DNA of 53,714 bases, taken from assembly GCA_944337235.1 (NCBI GenBank), contig CALVLK010000003.1, forward strand, positions 65,289 through 119,002, in the 5' to 3' direction. Below the pieces are notes generated by a model that searched no databases, was not told the origin of the DNA, and worked only from the letters and a program-made list of their open reading frames with translations. The stretch's first letter is position 1, and each line of letters starts with the position of its first letter. This document shows positions 8,701 to 16,094 of this stretch, in pieces. Source of the stretch: an uncultured Clostridia bacterium (GTDB lineage: Bacteria; Bacillota; Clostridia; Christensenellales; Borkfalkiaceae). Made by a program: the position numbers and the translations under genes.

Positions 8701-11179
8701 CCGCATCCTGATCCTCAAGATAGTTGAGACCTTCGACATAGGTGGTGATGAAGCCGCCAAGCGTGGACGTGCCGTCCCACTCGACAACAACACCGCAGGT
8801 CGAGCAGTAAGCATATGCTCTGTTACCAGCCGTGTCGCAAGTAGCCGCAACTGCATCAACGGTAGTCCACTTATGTCCAGAAGGATTGGTGATCGTGGTG
8901 GAATAGGTAACGCCGCAGCGCGAGCAGCTGTAGGTGACCATGGTCGCGGTGACGCAGGAACCTTCAACGCTGGTGATAACGCTGTAGTCGTGCCCAAGCA
9001 TGGGAACATAGGAATCCCAATCTCTTACGCAATAACCGCATTCGCACATGTCGATGATGAAACCGCTGCGATCGCAGCCTGCATCGGTCAGGACATATAC
9101 GCCATCGGAAATTTCATAAATTTCATAACCATTGGGAACATTGTCGGGATCGACCGTACCCGTCATGGTGTGTGCAACAATCTCGCTCGAAGCTTCGTAG
9201 TAATCGCAGTCTTCGCGCTGGCAGTAATAGGTCGTGGTGACTTCGTGCGTTGCATTGTCGATCCTTCTGTAAGTGACAACTGCCTCGCCAAGGTCATGAT
9301 CAAGCGCCGGAATGATATCGTGAACGGGCTCGCCGCAACGAACGCATTCGTAATCTCTGTAACCGTCCGTCGTGCAGGTTGCAGGAACTTCGGTAACCTC
9401 AGCGCCTTCGTAGTTATGACCAAGCGCAGCGAGCACTTCGCGATAGGTTTCGCCGCAGTTGGAGCATACCCAATCCTGATAGCCCGCCTCGGTGCAGGTA
9501 GGAGCGAGATAAGTAGCCTCCTCGCCCTCTTCTGCCGTAGCCTTGACCCAAAGGCCGTTCTCTGCGCCCTCTTCGCTGCTGGGAGCCGTGACGCCATGGC
9601 CAAGAGGATCGATTGCAACCTCGATGGGGAATGCCTCGTTGGTAAGGCAGTTGGAATCCTGGCAGTACCAGTAGACATAACCCGTCTCGGTGCAGCTCAT
9701 ATTCACATAACCGTAAACAGCATCGTCTGCTACAAGACCGGTCTGAGCAAGCTCTTCCTCCGTCAGCTCAGTGAACAGCTTAATATAAGACTGAGCTTCG
9801 GTCAGCTCTTCGTCGATCGCCCAGATGTGGGTCTGCTCCTGCGTGACAGGATCGCCGTTTGCGTCGACATCCACCACTTCCGCACCGCAGACATCGCAGA
9901 CCTTGTATTGGGTCGCAGTAATGGTGTTCACGGTGAAGTCGATGTCGGTGCCGTATCTCCAAACGGTCGTGCCGCTGGTGAATACGTGACCGGTAGCCGC
10001 AATTTCTTCGGTGTAGGTAGCGCCGCAGTCGCCGCAAACCCAAAGCTGAGAACCTGCCTCGGTGCAGGAAGGGGCGACATATGCGCCCTCTGCATCGGAC
10101 TTAACCCAAGAACCGTTCTGGGCGCCTTCCGCGCTGCTGGGAGCGGTAACGCCGCCGTGGTTGGTTGCAGGAGCGACTTCCGTCTTTGCAACCTCGCCGC
10201 AGACCGTGCAAAGGTAGACGTTTTCGCCTGCCTCGGTGCAGGTAGGAGCCGTGGAACGCTCTGCGTCGGGCGTTTCGGAAGCGGTGTGACCGGTAGCCGT
10301 AACGTCTTCCTCGCTCAGAACCGTGCCGCAGCCATAGATGCAGGTGTAGACATTCTTGCCGTCCGCCATGCAGGTTGCAGGCGTGGAAAGTTCAGCATCG
10401 GGCTCTTCGGAAGCGACGTGCACAACGGGAGCGATGGCGATCGTGTAGACGGCATTGCAGTTTGCGCAGCCGTACACTTCGACGCCGCCCTTCATGCAGG
10501 TAGCCGCGATCGTAAGGATGGGCTCAGCGCTCCAGACGTGCTCATCGCAGACAGTCTCGACATCTTCGAGCGCAGAAACGATCTCGTTAAGCGTAGTCTG
10601 AAGGGTATCGATCGAGGACGCAATGCCAACGATCGTAGCAGGCGTAGCCTGACCCTCGACGGTATCGGAACCGATCAGGTTTCTGATCTCCGTAAGAACA
10701 TCTTGCACGCTTTCAACGAGCGACTCGACATTCTCGCCAACGGTTGCGCCTTCGCCCGCGCCGGTAAGGGACTCGAGGATGGCATCGACATTGTCAGAGA
10801 TGCCGGCAACTTCGGTGGCAAGCGTATTGAGCTGCCCGGTGAGCGTTTCAATCTGACTTGCAAGTCCGGAAGTACCGAGTGCGTTGGCGAATGCTTCCGC
10901 ATCGATGATCAGACCGCAGTCGGGGCAGGCGCCGTAGGAATTGGGGGTGCCGTGCTCTCCGGTGGCGGGAATCACCGACGTGTATGTAGCGCCGCATTCG
11001 GAACAGGTGAAAGTTTCAACGCCGGTCGTCGTGCAGGTTGCTTGCGTGGTGACCGTACCGGTGTAGCTGTGCTCGTGCTCCTTGCAGGAGGAAAGAACGA
11101 GTCCGGATACACACATTACGCAGAACGCAACAATCGCAATCAGAAGCCGGTAAAACTTTCTGGTTGATTGTTTTTCCAT
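5780..11179 (-). CDS. Giant cell-surface lipoprotein: Cys-pair repeats plus C-terminal beta-helix
   Basis: 1799 residues from the ATG at 11179, which has AGGAGA upstream; earlier in-frame ATGs lie in the leader. Residues 1-32 are a lipoprotein signal (basic start, hydrophobic core, lipobox LSSC with Cys32). Residues about 94-205 are helical and heptad-like (IETLTGQLNTLATEV). From about 205 to 1400 there are some 15-20 degenerate repeats with the pattern ATCTEAG..xYxCxxCGxxYxxxIxAxGH, each with a Cys, a CxxC pair and a closing His. Residues about 1450-1770 look like a right-handed parallel beta-helix (repeated ITIRNSVIT / VNITNCTI-like rungs), a fold common in carbohydrate-binding or -cleaving surface proteins. 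Near-identical blocks around 9490-9600 and 10070-10160 point to internal duplication. Base composition is less GC-rich than its neighbours. Adhesion or glycan binding is inference. Confidence 0.85.
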   Translation of the reverse strand: MEKQSTRKFYRLLIAIVAFCVMCVSGLVLSSCKEHEHSYTGTVTTQATCTTTGVETFTCSECGATYTSVIPATGEHGTPNSYGACPDCGLIIDAEAFANALGTSGLASQIETLTGQLNTLATEVAGISDNVDAILESLTGAGEGATVGENVESLVESVQDVLTEIRNLIGSDTVEGQATPATIVGIASSIDTLQTTLNEIVSALEDVETVCDEHVWSAEPILTIAATCMKGGVEVYGCANCNAVYTIAIAPVVHVASEEPDAELSTPATCMADGKNVYTCIYGCGTVLSEEDVTATGHTASETPDAERSTAPTCTEAGENVYLCTVCGEVAKTEVAPATNHGGVTAPSSAEGAQNGSWVKSDAEGAYVAPSCTEAGSQLWVCGDCGATYTEEIAATGHVFTSGTTVWRYGTDIDFTVNTITATQYKVCDVCGAEVVDVDANGDPVTQEQTHIWAIDEELTEAQSYIKLFTELTEEELAQTGLVADDAVYGYVNMSCTETGYVYWYCQDSNCLTNEAFPIEVAIDPLGHGVTAPSSEEGAENGLWVKATAEEGEEATYLAPTCTEAGYQDWVCSNCGETYREVLAALGHNYEGAEVTEVPATCTTDGYRDYECVRCGEPVHDIIPALDHDLGEAVVTYRRIDNATHEVTTTYYCQREDCDYYEASSEIVAHTMTGTVDPDNVPNGYEIYEISDGVYVLTDAGCDRSGFIIDMCECGYCVRDWDSYVPMLGHDYSVITSVEGSCVTATMVTYSCSRCGVTYSTTITNPSGHKWTTVDAVAATCDTAGNRAYAYCSTCGVVVEWDGTSTLGGFITTYVEGLNYLEDQDAVEAWAEIAALGHDFTETVSLIANGCEEPGWQITVCSVCGVDTDGSLTLAANATGYTNPEEAIVAGVYEGASDEMLASLYGALNTALGLTDTENAIDSTADIEALLPNVNFTGVTYLDMAGHSYTENQAAYDETNSTWSEGTTPAVDCMADPLLDSKADYIAYAKALNSALTDEDLNAKWTEAGYTDDSVPSIAYICETCGEIFKTVAHNVEYYMYVVTDAAGTTANAATAENPLDLNTAHVNTSAFVTDAEENRISYTYAQIEEMGYTNENGTVNCYFLAYCTYGCNTNMGHSFNHTYPTSDNLDKYPNCMEGGYCVWCDEMILPPSNHNLQTLDTISAYSEEYAAAVDALLADETIAWALEDVEATCYEEGMAYNITVCVSCLMAWYEEDSRFIGWEQNVNYTTNPEEVATIAHTWEEHIVGINDETEGISNCLVGSYKYDTCYVCEQAGVTTFRLNDTVEAGDVLTYVASVVEETGAITTTTVTITAENAAEYTSNANGFYDIQEPTSHTVAPEENYWLNNNYQAPTATNPAYMNYICVECGAHVQGYYGEAETVAGIVEYTMATDEEIAAYLATKGSETLDKVAEWGNITYVRDEDKSATTTIAADAAATAVYDAVAAAETAGAAAAYVSLSADMTFSSKDGAYGFTFEAADSVKTVSIDLGGNTLTLTPAEARAAYSISGEGTIAFTNGTISAPANGQTNFAIHASLGAEIILDGVTMTSPAGIGSGNNDDPQAAMGDITIRNSVITSSGYYAVGTNASNWSESAFSLTIEDSTITQTAADGVAIMVNVPSVVNITNCTINGDRQGIIIRGGDIKANIVNTTINATGTLYDADNTDTPANAGATVNNTYFETNNWASGNAIPFAGIVLGDKNPDYQVGETNVVLNNVTINASNGMPKIYVYADSSDTTLTITVTNASATAPTLTAADFVNGNASVEVGTENVYELTIDGTAVVPATEEGEGAGNESTGA

Positions 11180-11251
11180 AATGATTCTCCTTTCCATTAT
11201 TTTTCGAGATTCAAAAGTGCACATAACTACAGAATATGACACTTCGACTAC

Positions 11252-11280
11252 ATTCTATCACCCCTAAAAGGCATTGTCAA
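11252..11280 (-). promoter_or_regulatory. Promoter of the giant lipoprotein gene
   Basis: TTGACA, 17-base spacer, TAGAAT on the minus strand. The leader to the ATG at 11179 would be about 66 bases. Confidence 0.75.
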
Positions 11281-11313
11281 GCGTTTTGCGGAAAAATCTG
11301 CGCCAAAAAACGC

Positions 11314-11484
11314 AAAAAAATCAGAATACGCCCAACCGAGGCAGAATGCCATGCACTCTGCCGCGCCACGCTCCGCACAAGGGGACCTGCGACCCCCTGC
11401 CCCTTACCATGCCGGTAATTCTGCGGATGTTATGAAGCTTTGAATGTACCCTTGGTGCCTTATTCTGCAATCAAGTGTATCTTG
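11314..11484 (-). ncRNA. Candidate structured small RNA, about 170 nt
   Basis: A near-perfect promoter lies directly upstream and no ORF fits. The first part (CAGAATA, complement of 11461-11467) pairs perfectly with the last part (TATTCTG, complement of 11322-11328), and pairing continues inward through GC-CCAA with TTGG-GC. Inside are a CCGCA/TGCGG stem enclosing further hairpins, and a ten-pair hairpin (GGCAGAGTGC with GCATTCTGCC, 11340-11362). The closing stem is followed by seven T. Ends paired with each other and a T-tract recall 6S-type RNAs, but I do not recognise a family. It could also be part of a long leader of the lipoprotein gene. Confidence 0.5.
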
Positions 11485-11490
11485 TCACAT

Positions 11491-11519
11491 ATTGTAGCAA
11501 GATTGCTTTTTCTTGTCAA
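11491..11519 (-). promoter_or_regulatory. Strong promoter of the candidate small RNA
   Basis: TTGACA, 17-base spacer, TACAAT on the minus strand. One of the best sigma-A matches in the window, as expected for a stable RNA. Confidence 0.75.
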
Positions 11520-11621
11520 GAGATTTCAGGGAAAAAATTTTTGGCAAGTCTTTCCAATCGGCGAAGCGCGCTTGTTGCGCGCGATCTGCCGCGGGGCACG
11601 CTGCTTTGCTCTTTTATTAAG

Positions 11622-11645
11622 AAAAGGAGGGGCGCCCCTCCTTTT
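11622..11645 (-). terminator. Terminator after ddl (24-base perfect palindrome)
   Basis: AAAAGGAGGGGC followed directly by its complement GCCCCTCCTTTT. It follows the ddl stop at 11691. The A- and T-tracts at both ends would let it work in either direction. Confidence 0.7.
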
Positions 11646-11690
11646 ATAGTACCGTATATTATATGCCGTACGGATTTTCGGAAAGGAGCG

Positions 11691-12782
11691 TCACTCCTCC
11701 CCGCCGCGGCGCAGCTTGCCGCCCTTTGCCCCCGCCGTGCGGCAGAGGCGCAGAATGCCCGTGTGCAGCGGCGTTCGTTCCTCTTCGGGGTGCGCCTCCT
11801 CGATCAGGGAACAGAGCAGCGTTTTGCACTGCGTGAGGCGCTCGCCAAAGAGATAGAGGGCGAGCGATCCGGGCACGGCGTTGAGTTCGTTGAAATAGAC
11901 CTGCCCCTCCGAAAGCAGAAAATCTGCGCGCACGATGCCGCGCACGGGCAGCACGGCGGCAAGCGTGCGCATGTGCGCATGCACCTGTTTTTCTGTTTCC
12001 GCGGGCAATGCGGCGCGGCTGCGCATGGCACGCGGCGCCGTGGGGACATATTTTTCGTCGAAGGTAAGCAGCGGCCCGCGCGAGCGCACCTCTTCGACGG
12101 GGGAGAGCTGCAAGGCGCCCCCCTGCACATAGGCGGCGCAGTTGAGATCGCTGCAAGCGGGCAGGCAGCGCTGCGCGAGCACGGTATGATCGAGCGCGAA
12201 CGCCGTCTGCAGCGCCTGTGCAAGCTGCGCCTCGTCTGCGGCGAAACAGACGCCGATGCTCGAGCCGAGCGAGTCGGGCTTGACGATGAGCGGAAAGCCA
12301 AGCGCTGCGATCGCTTCCCGTTCGGGGGCGGAAAGCTCGGGCGAGCGCAGCGTAACGAACTCCGCCACGGGGACGCCCGCCCCGCGCGCCAGGCAGAGGG
12401 AGAGCGATTTGCTCATGGCTGCCGCGCAGAGCGTATGCGAGGGCGAAGCGGAGGGGATCGCATACCAACGCAGGAGCGCGGCGAGCGTGCCGTCCTCGCC
12501 CATGCCGCCGTGGCAGCAGTTGAGCGCGCAGTCGAGGGGGATCGTCCTTCTCCCCACGCGCAGCCCGCCGCGCACCAACGCGGCAGGCCTATGCGGCGGA
12601 AGCCCTTCGGCAAACGCCTCGACGCGCAGCCTGCCCGTGAAGAGGACCATGCCCTCTTCGGCAAGAAAGACGGGCAGCACGCGATAGCGCCCCTCGAGCA
12701 GGCGCAGAACAAACAGCCCCGTGAGCACGGAGATCTCGCTCTCGTCCGATCTTCCCCCAAACATTACAGCGACAGTTTTCAT
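11691..12782 (-). CDS. ddl: D-alanine--D-alanine ligase (ATP-grasp)
   Basis: A 363-residue ATP-grasp enzyme that would join two D-alanines using ATP, feeding the MurF step of peptidoglycan synthesis. Seen are the N-terminal VAVMFGGRSDESEIS segment, HGGMGEDG at 91-98, the ATP-binding PLIVKPDSLGSSIGV near 164-178, and the metal-binding RADFLL / FNELNAVPGS near 284-305, where the usual EANT/EINT is ELNA. The ATG at 12782 has GGAGGT upstream. The basic tail (AKGGKLRRGGEE) is unusual. The ribosome binding site directly follows the T-tract of the preceding gene's terminator, so ddl is made either by read-through or from a promoter I cannot place. Confidence 0.88.
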   Translation of the reverse strand: MKTVAVMFGGRSDESEISVLTGLFVLRLLEGRYRVLPVFLAEEGMVLFTGRLRVEAFAEGLPPHRPAALVRGGLRVGRRTIPLDCALNCCHGGMGEDGTLAALLRWYAIPSASPSHTLCAAAMSKSLSLCLARGAGVPVAEFVTLRSPELSAPEREAIAALGFPLIVKPDSLGSSIGVCFAADEAQLAQALQTAFALDHTVLAQRCLPACSDLNCAAYVQGGALQLSPVEEVRSRGPLLTFDEKYVPTAPRAMRSRAALPAETEKQVHAHMRTLAAVLPVRGIVRADFLLSEGQVYFNELNAVPGSLALYLFGERLTQCKTLLCSLIEEAHPEEERTPLHTGILRLCRTAGAKGGKLRRGGEE

Positions 12783-12792
12783 GATGACCTCC

Positions 12793-12824
12793 AAAAAAAA
12801 CACCGAGGGAAGTTTTCCTCGGTG
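12793..12824 (-). terminator. Terminator between nitroreductase and ddl
   Basis: CACCGAGG (12801-12808) pairs with CCTCGGTG (12817-12824). On the minus strand it is followed by eight T that run straight into the GGAGGT ribosome binding site of ddl. Confidence 0.8.
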
Positions 12825-12850
12825 TACAGCGTACTCTTTATATTATGATG

Positions 12851-13378
12851 TCATTCCTCTTTTGGACAAAATTCAAAGACCGTCTGATCGAGCGGCATGC
12901 GCTCGGCATGGTAGGGCGCGGGCTGCGCGTCCTCTGCGGGATAGCCCAGGGGAAGCAGCGCGACGGGCTGCCATGCCGCGGGCAGAGAAAATTGCTCCCG
13001 GATGCGGGCGGGATCGAAGCTCATCACCCAGGTGGAGCCGACGCCCAGCGCATATGCCGCGAGCATCATATGCGTCGTGACGATGGCGGCGTCGATCTCG
13101 GCGCTCGGCCTGCCGTCGTATTTGCGCACATAGCAGTGCTCCGTATCGGCACAGACGAGCAGCACGCAGGGCGCCCCGAAGCTGTACTTGGTGCACCCGC
13201 GCACGCGGGAAAGCGCCTCTTCGCCGCGCAGCACAAAAATGCGCTGCGGCTGCAGGTTGCAGGCGGTGGGCGCCGCCCGCCCCGCCGCGAGAATGGCGTT
13301 CAGATGTTCCTCTTTCAGTTGCTGCGCGCGGAACTTCCGCACGGAATAGCGCGCCCGGACAAGTTCAGAAAAATCCAT
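12851..13378 (-). CDS. Nitroreductase-family flavoprotein
   Basis: A 175-residue member of the nitroreductase family, which are FMN-dependent, usually dimeric NAD(P)H oxidoreductases. The FMN phosphate-binding start (RARYSVRKF, residues 8-16), the AAPTACNLQPQ segment near 35-46, and the C-terminal GYPAED segment before the last helix fit the family. The length is at the short end, as in the small anaerobe branch. GGGAGT precedes the ATG. The substrate cannot be told. It lies 16 bases after the MurF-like gene and is probably the last gene of that operon, ended by a strong terminator. Confidence 0.85.
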   Translation of the reverse strand: MDFSELVRARYSVRKFRAQQLKEEHLNAILAAGRAAPTACNLQPQRIFVLRGEEALSRVRGCTKYSFGAPCVLLVCADTEHCYVRKYDGRPSAEIDAAIVTTHMMLAAYALGVGSTWVMSFDPARIREQFSLPAAWQPVALLPLGYPAEDAQPAPYHAERMPLDQTVFEFCPKEE

Positions 13379-13394
13379 ATGTACTCCCTATGAT

Positions 13395-14969
13395 TCAGAA
13401 GAGATCGGGCAGATCGTTGAGGAAGAGCACGCAGTCCCCCGCCTGCACCTCTGCCGCGAGGAACTCCTTTGCGCGTTCCAGCGTGGGCAGGATGCGGATG
13501 TGCGCGGGATCGCCGCCCGCGCCCAGATAGCCGCGCTGTACGGGCAGGACGAGCGTCTCGCCCACGAGCACGACCTCGAGCCCGGTCAGCTGCGCGCCCA
13601 GGCGGGTGTTTGCCGCCTCTTCCAGCTCGCCCAGCTCGACCAGCCCGGGGGTGACGATAAATTTCCGCCCGGGGAAGAGCCGCAGCGTGCGCACGGCGTT
13701 TGCCGCGCCCCGTTCGTTGGCATTGTATGCGTCGTCGAGGATGGTGATGCCGTTCGCCTCGATCTTCTCCAGCCTGTGCGCCACGCCCTTAAGCGCGGGA
13801 ACGCGGGAAGCGATCTCCTGCACGGTCATGCCCAGCTGAAAGCAGAGCGCCGCGGCGAGCGCAATGTCTTCCGCCGCCAGCTCCCCCATGAGCGGGGCGG
13901 TCACGCGCACGCGTTCGCCCGCAAGGACGAGATCGAAGGCGACGCCCTCCGTTGAACACACGACGTTCTCCGCGCCGAAGTCCGCCCCTTCGGTGAGCGC
14001 GCCCTGCGCAAGCCCCGCCGCCGTCGCGCCCAGCACGACATGCTGCGCACGCGCCGCGAGCACGCCCTTCTCCTGCCGGATCGCCTGTTCCGAGCCGAAG
14101 GATGCAAGGTGCTGATTGCCGACGCCCGTCACGACGCCGTACGCGGGCGCGACGAGATCGCACAGTTCGGCGATGTCGCCCGGCTTTCTTGCGCCCATTT
14201 CGGCGAGAAAGATATCGCAGTCCAGCCCGCCCTCGTTGACGGCGCGCGCAACGCCCATCGGGGTATTATAGGAAGAGGGCGTGGCGATGACCTTATATTT
14301 TGCGGAGAGCAGCTGCGCGACGTACATCTTGACGCTCGTCTTGCCGAAGCTGCCCGTGATGCCGACACGAACGCAGGCACTCTCAGCAAGGGCGCGTGCG
14401 GCGCGGCGCAGATAGCGGCGGTTGTGCGGCAGCTCGTAGCAATTCATGAGCAGCACGGCAGCCATCAGCATGGGCGCAAGCAGGAGCGGAAGAAGCATGA
14501 CGGGCACAAAGCGGAACACCGCCGCAAGCGGGTGGGCGATCGCCTCCGCCACGAAATAGCAGAGCGCCTCCGCGCCGAAGGCGACGAGCGCCGTCAGCAC
14601 AAACAGACAGAGCGCAAGCCGCACCAGCCGCCCCGTCCCGCGGACGGGCACCTTGAGCGCACGACGTGAGGAGAGCACATACATCGCCCCGACGATCAGA
14701 AGGGGCAGAATGGAGATGAGGTTTGCGAGCGGCGCCCCAAGAAAGCTGAAACAGATGTCGAAGAGCGCCGTGAGCAATACGAGCGAGAGCGTGAGCAGCG
14801 AAATGCGCCGCGCGAACATGTTGCCGCGGCGGTAGTACCAGCGCGCAAACGCCCGCACGGAATAGCCGCCCTGCTGCATGATCCCGAGCAGCGAGAGTGC
14901 GCAGAGGGTGAAGATGATCGCGCAGAGCACTGCGCCGAAGATCAGACTTCCGATCAATTCAAACGTCAT
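13395..14969 (-). CDS. Membrane-anchored MurF-like Mur ligase
   Basis: 524 residues from an ATG with AGGAG upstream. The first 180 residues hold about five hydrophobic segments (roughly 6-30, 57-78, 83-100, 115-140, 150-176). Normal MurF lacks them. The rest is a Mur ligase: ATP-binding GITGSFGKTS at 204-212, AEMGARKPGDI, GNQHLASFGS, and ILDDAYNANERG of the C-terminal half, which is close to MurF. MurF adds D-Ala-D-Ala to UDP-MurNAc-tripeptide. A membrane-tethered form might work on a lipid-linked or different substrate (inference). The usual N-terminal substrate-binding domain of MurF appears replaced by the membrane part. It overlaps the upstream hydrolase gene by 11 bases, implying coupled translation. 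Confidence 0.8.
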   Translation of the reverse strand: MTFELIGSLIFGAVLCAIIFTLCALSLLGIMQQGGYSVRAFARWYYRRGNMFARRISLLTLSLVLLTALFDICFSFLGAPLANLISILPLLIVGAMYVLSSRRALKVPVRGTGRLVRLALCLFVLTALVAFGAEALCYFVAEAIAHPLAAVFRFVPVMLLPLLLAPMLMAAVLLMNCYELPHNRRYLRRAARALAESACVRVGITGSFGKTSVKMYVAQLLSAKYKVIATPSSYNTPMGVARAVNEGGLDCDIFLAEMGARKPGDIAELCDLVAPAYGVVTGVGNQHLASFGSEQAIRQEKGVLAARAQHVVLGATAAGLAQGALTEGADFGAENVVCSTEGVAFDLVLAGERVRVTAPLMGELAAEDIALAAALCFQLGMTVQEIASRVPALKGVAHRLEKIEANGITILDDAYNANERGAANAVRTLRLFPGRKFIVTPGLVELGELEEAANTRLGAQLTGLEVVLVGETLVLPVQRGYLGAGGDPAHIRILPTLERAKEFLAAEVQAGDCVLFLNDLPDLF

Positions 14970-15660
14970 AGAAAAACTCCTCAGCCGCCAGTTGAAAGGC
15001 GAGCGGATCGTCAAGATGGGCAAAATGGCCGCAATGCGGCAAAAAGATCAGACGGCTTTGGGGCACGCTGTCATGATAGATCTTCGCGGCGGCGGGCGGC
15101 GTCTCTCTGTCCGCCGCGCCATAGACAAAGAGGACGGGGCGGCGGATGAGGCGCGCCTCCTCGCGCAGGTCCTCGTTGACGATCTTCTTATAGCTCTCCC
15201 GCATGAGGGGGGAGAGCGTGCGGTATTCGGCGCTGCCGAAGTGACTTTCGGCAAAGCGGGGCGCAATGCGCCGCGCCGCCCGATATGCCGCCACACGCAG
15301 GCGGTATCTTGCGCCCCTCCTTAAAATGATGCCCGCGCAGCCGCAGAGCACGGCGCGGTCGAAGAGGTCGCCCCGCGCCAGGCACTTGACGGCGACCCTG
15401 CCGCCAAAGGAGTGGGCGATGACGTGCGGAAAGCGGATGCCCCGCGCCGAGAGGAACCCCTCAAGCCAGTCGGCATAGTCCCCCACGCTCCAGGGTGCGG
15501 GCAGCGGCGTATTCTCGCCGAAGCCGGGCAGATCCACCGCCGTCACACGGTATTGCGCAGAAAAATACTCGATCTGGGGCAGAAAGCTCTCCTTGCACGA
15601 GAGATACCCGTGCAGAAAGAGCAGATCCTTTCCCCTTCCCCGCTGCAGATATTCGCTCAA
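14959..15660 (-). CDS. Alpha/beta hydrolase
   Basis: A 233-residue alpha/beta-hydrolase-fold protein. It has the oxyanion-hole region LLFLHGYLSCKES, the nucleophile elbow AHSFGGR with its Ser, a late strand RPVLFVYGAADRETP with the likely acidic residue, and the catalytic His in PHCGHFAHLDDP. I place the start at a TTG (15658-15660) with AAGGAG six bases before it; the TTG overlaps the rimI stop as TTGA, so translation is coupled. The preceding in-frame sequence is a shadow of rimI. The substrate is unknown: such genes may be esterases, thioesterases or lysophospholipases. The fold is certain, the TTG start likely. Confidence 0.82.
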   Translation of the reverse strand: MSEYLQRGRGKDLLFLHGYLSCKESFLPQIEYFSAQYRVTAVDLPGFGENTPLPAPWSVGDYADWLEGFLSARGIRFPHVIAHSFGGRVAVKCLARGDLFDRAVLCGCAGIILRRGARYRLRVAAYRAARRIAPRFAESHFGSAEYRTLSPLMRESYKKIVNEDLREEARLIRRPVLFVYGAADRETPPAAAKIYHDSVPQSRLIFLPHCGHFAHLDDPLAFQLAAEEFFYDV

Positions 15661-16094
15661 ATAAGCTCCTTTTTCATGACGAGCGCGTCCTCGCCGTCCG
15701 GATAATAGCGCGGGCGCGCATATGCGCCCGTGAAGCCGTTTTTCAGATAGAACATGAGCGCAGGCGTGTTGGACACGCGCACCTCCAGAAACATGCGCCT
15801 TGCCCCGCGGGTACGCGCCGCCTCGATGAGGTCCTCCAGCACGCGCTGCCCCCTGCCGCAGCGGCGGAACATCTCCGCCGTGGCGATGCGGTCGAGCTCC
15901 GCCTCGTCCTCGACGACGCCGACGCCGCCGTACGCGGTCACGGTACCCTCCTCCTCGAGCAGCACGCCGATAAAGCGACCGGAGAGAAAGCTTTCCGCCA
16001 GCATGCGCACGTTCCACGGCTCTGCGGGAAAATTCTCCTGCTCCATGGCAGCGATCACGTTGAGATCTTCATACGTCCAAAGCCGTCCGTTCAT
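15657..16094 (-). CDS. rimI: Ribosomal protein S18-alanine N-acetyltransferase (RimI)
   Basis: A 145-residue GNAT acetyltransferase of the RimI type, which acetylates the N-terminus of ribosomal protein S18. The family marks are ENFPAEPWNVRML near the start, the acetyl-CoA loop RRCGRGQRVLEDLI near 80-92, LEVRVSNTPALMFYLKNGF near 103-121, and the tail YYPDGEDALVMKKEL. Its ATG overlaps the tsaB stop as ATGA. The tsaE-tsaB-rimI order is a classic cluster and supports the assignment over other GNATs. Confidence 0.92.
   Translation of the reverse strand: MNGRLWTYEDLNVIAAMEQENFPAEPWNVRMLAESFLSGRFIGVLLEEEGTVTAYGGVGVVEDEAELDRIATAEMFRRCGRGQRVLEDLIEAARTRGARRMFLEVRVSNTPALMFYLKNGFTGAYARPRYYPDGEDALVMKKELI

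Noticed and set aside
8000-11000. Tandem repeats as a CRISPR array
   Set aside because: The repeats are protein-coding, in frame, of uneven length and diverged; there are no constant direct repeats with unique spacers.
5720-11167. Open frame of 1815 codons on the plus strand
   Set aside because: It is the antisense shadow of the giant lipoprotein gene. Its translation is rich in Arg and Cys with no domain, and it has no ribosome binding site; the minus-strand frame has a signal peptide, repeats and promoter.
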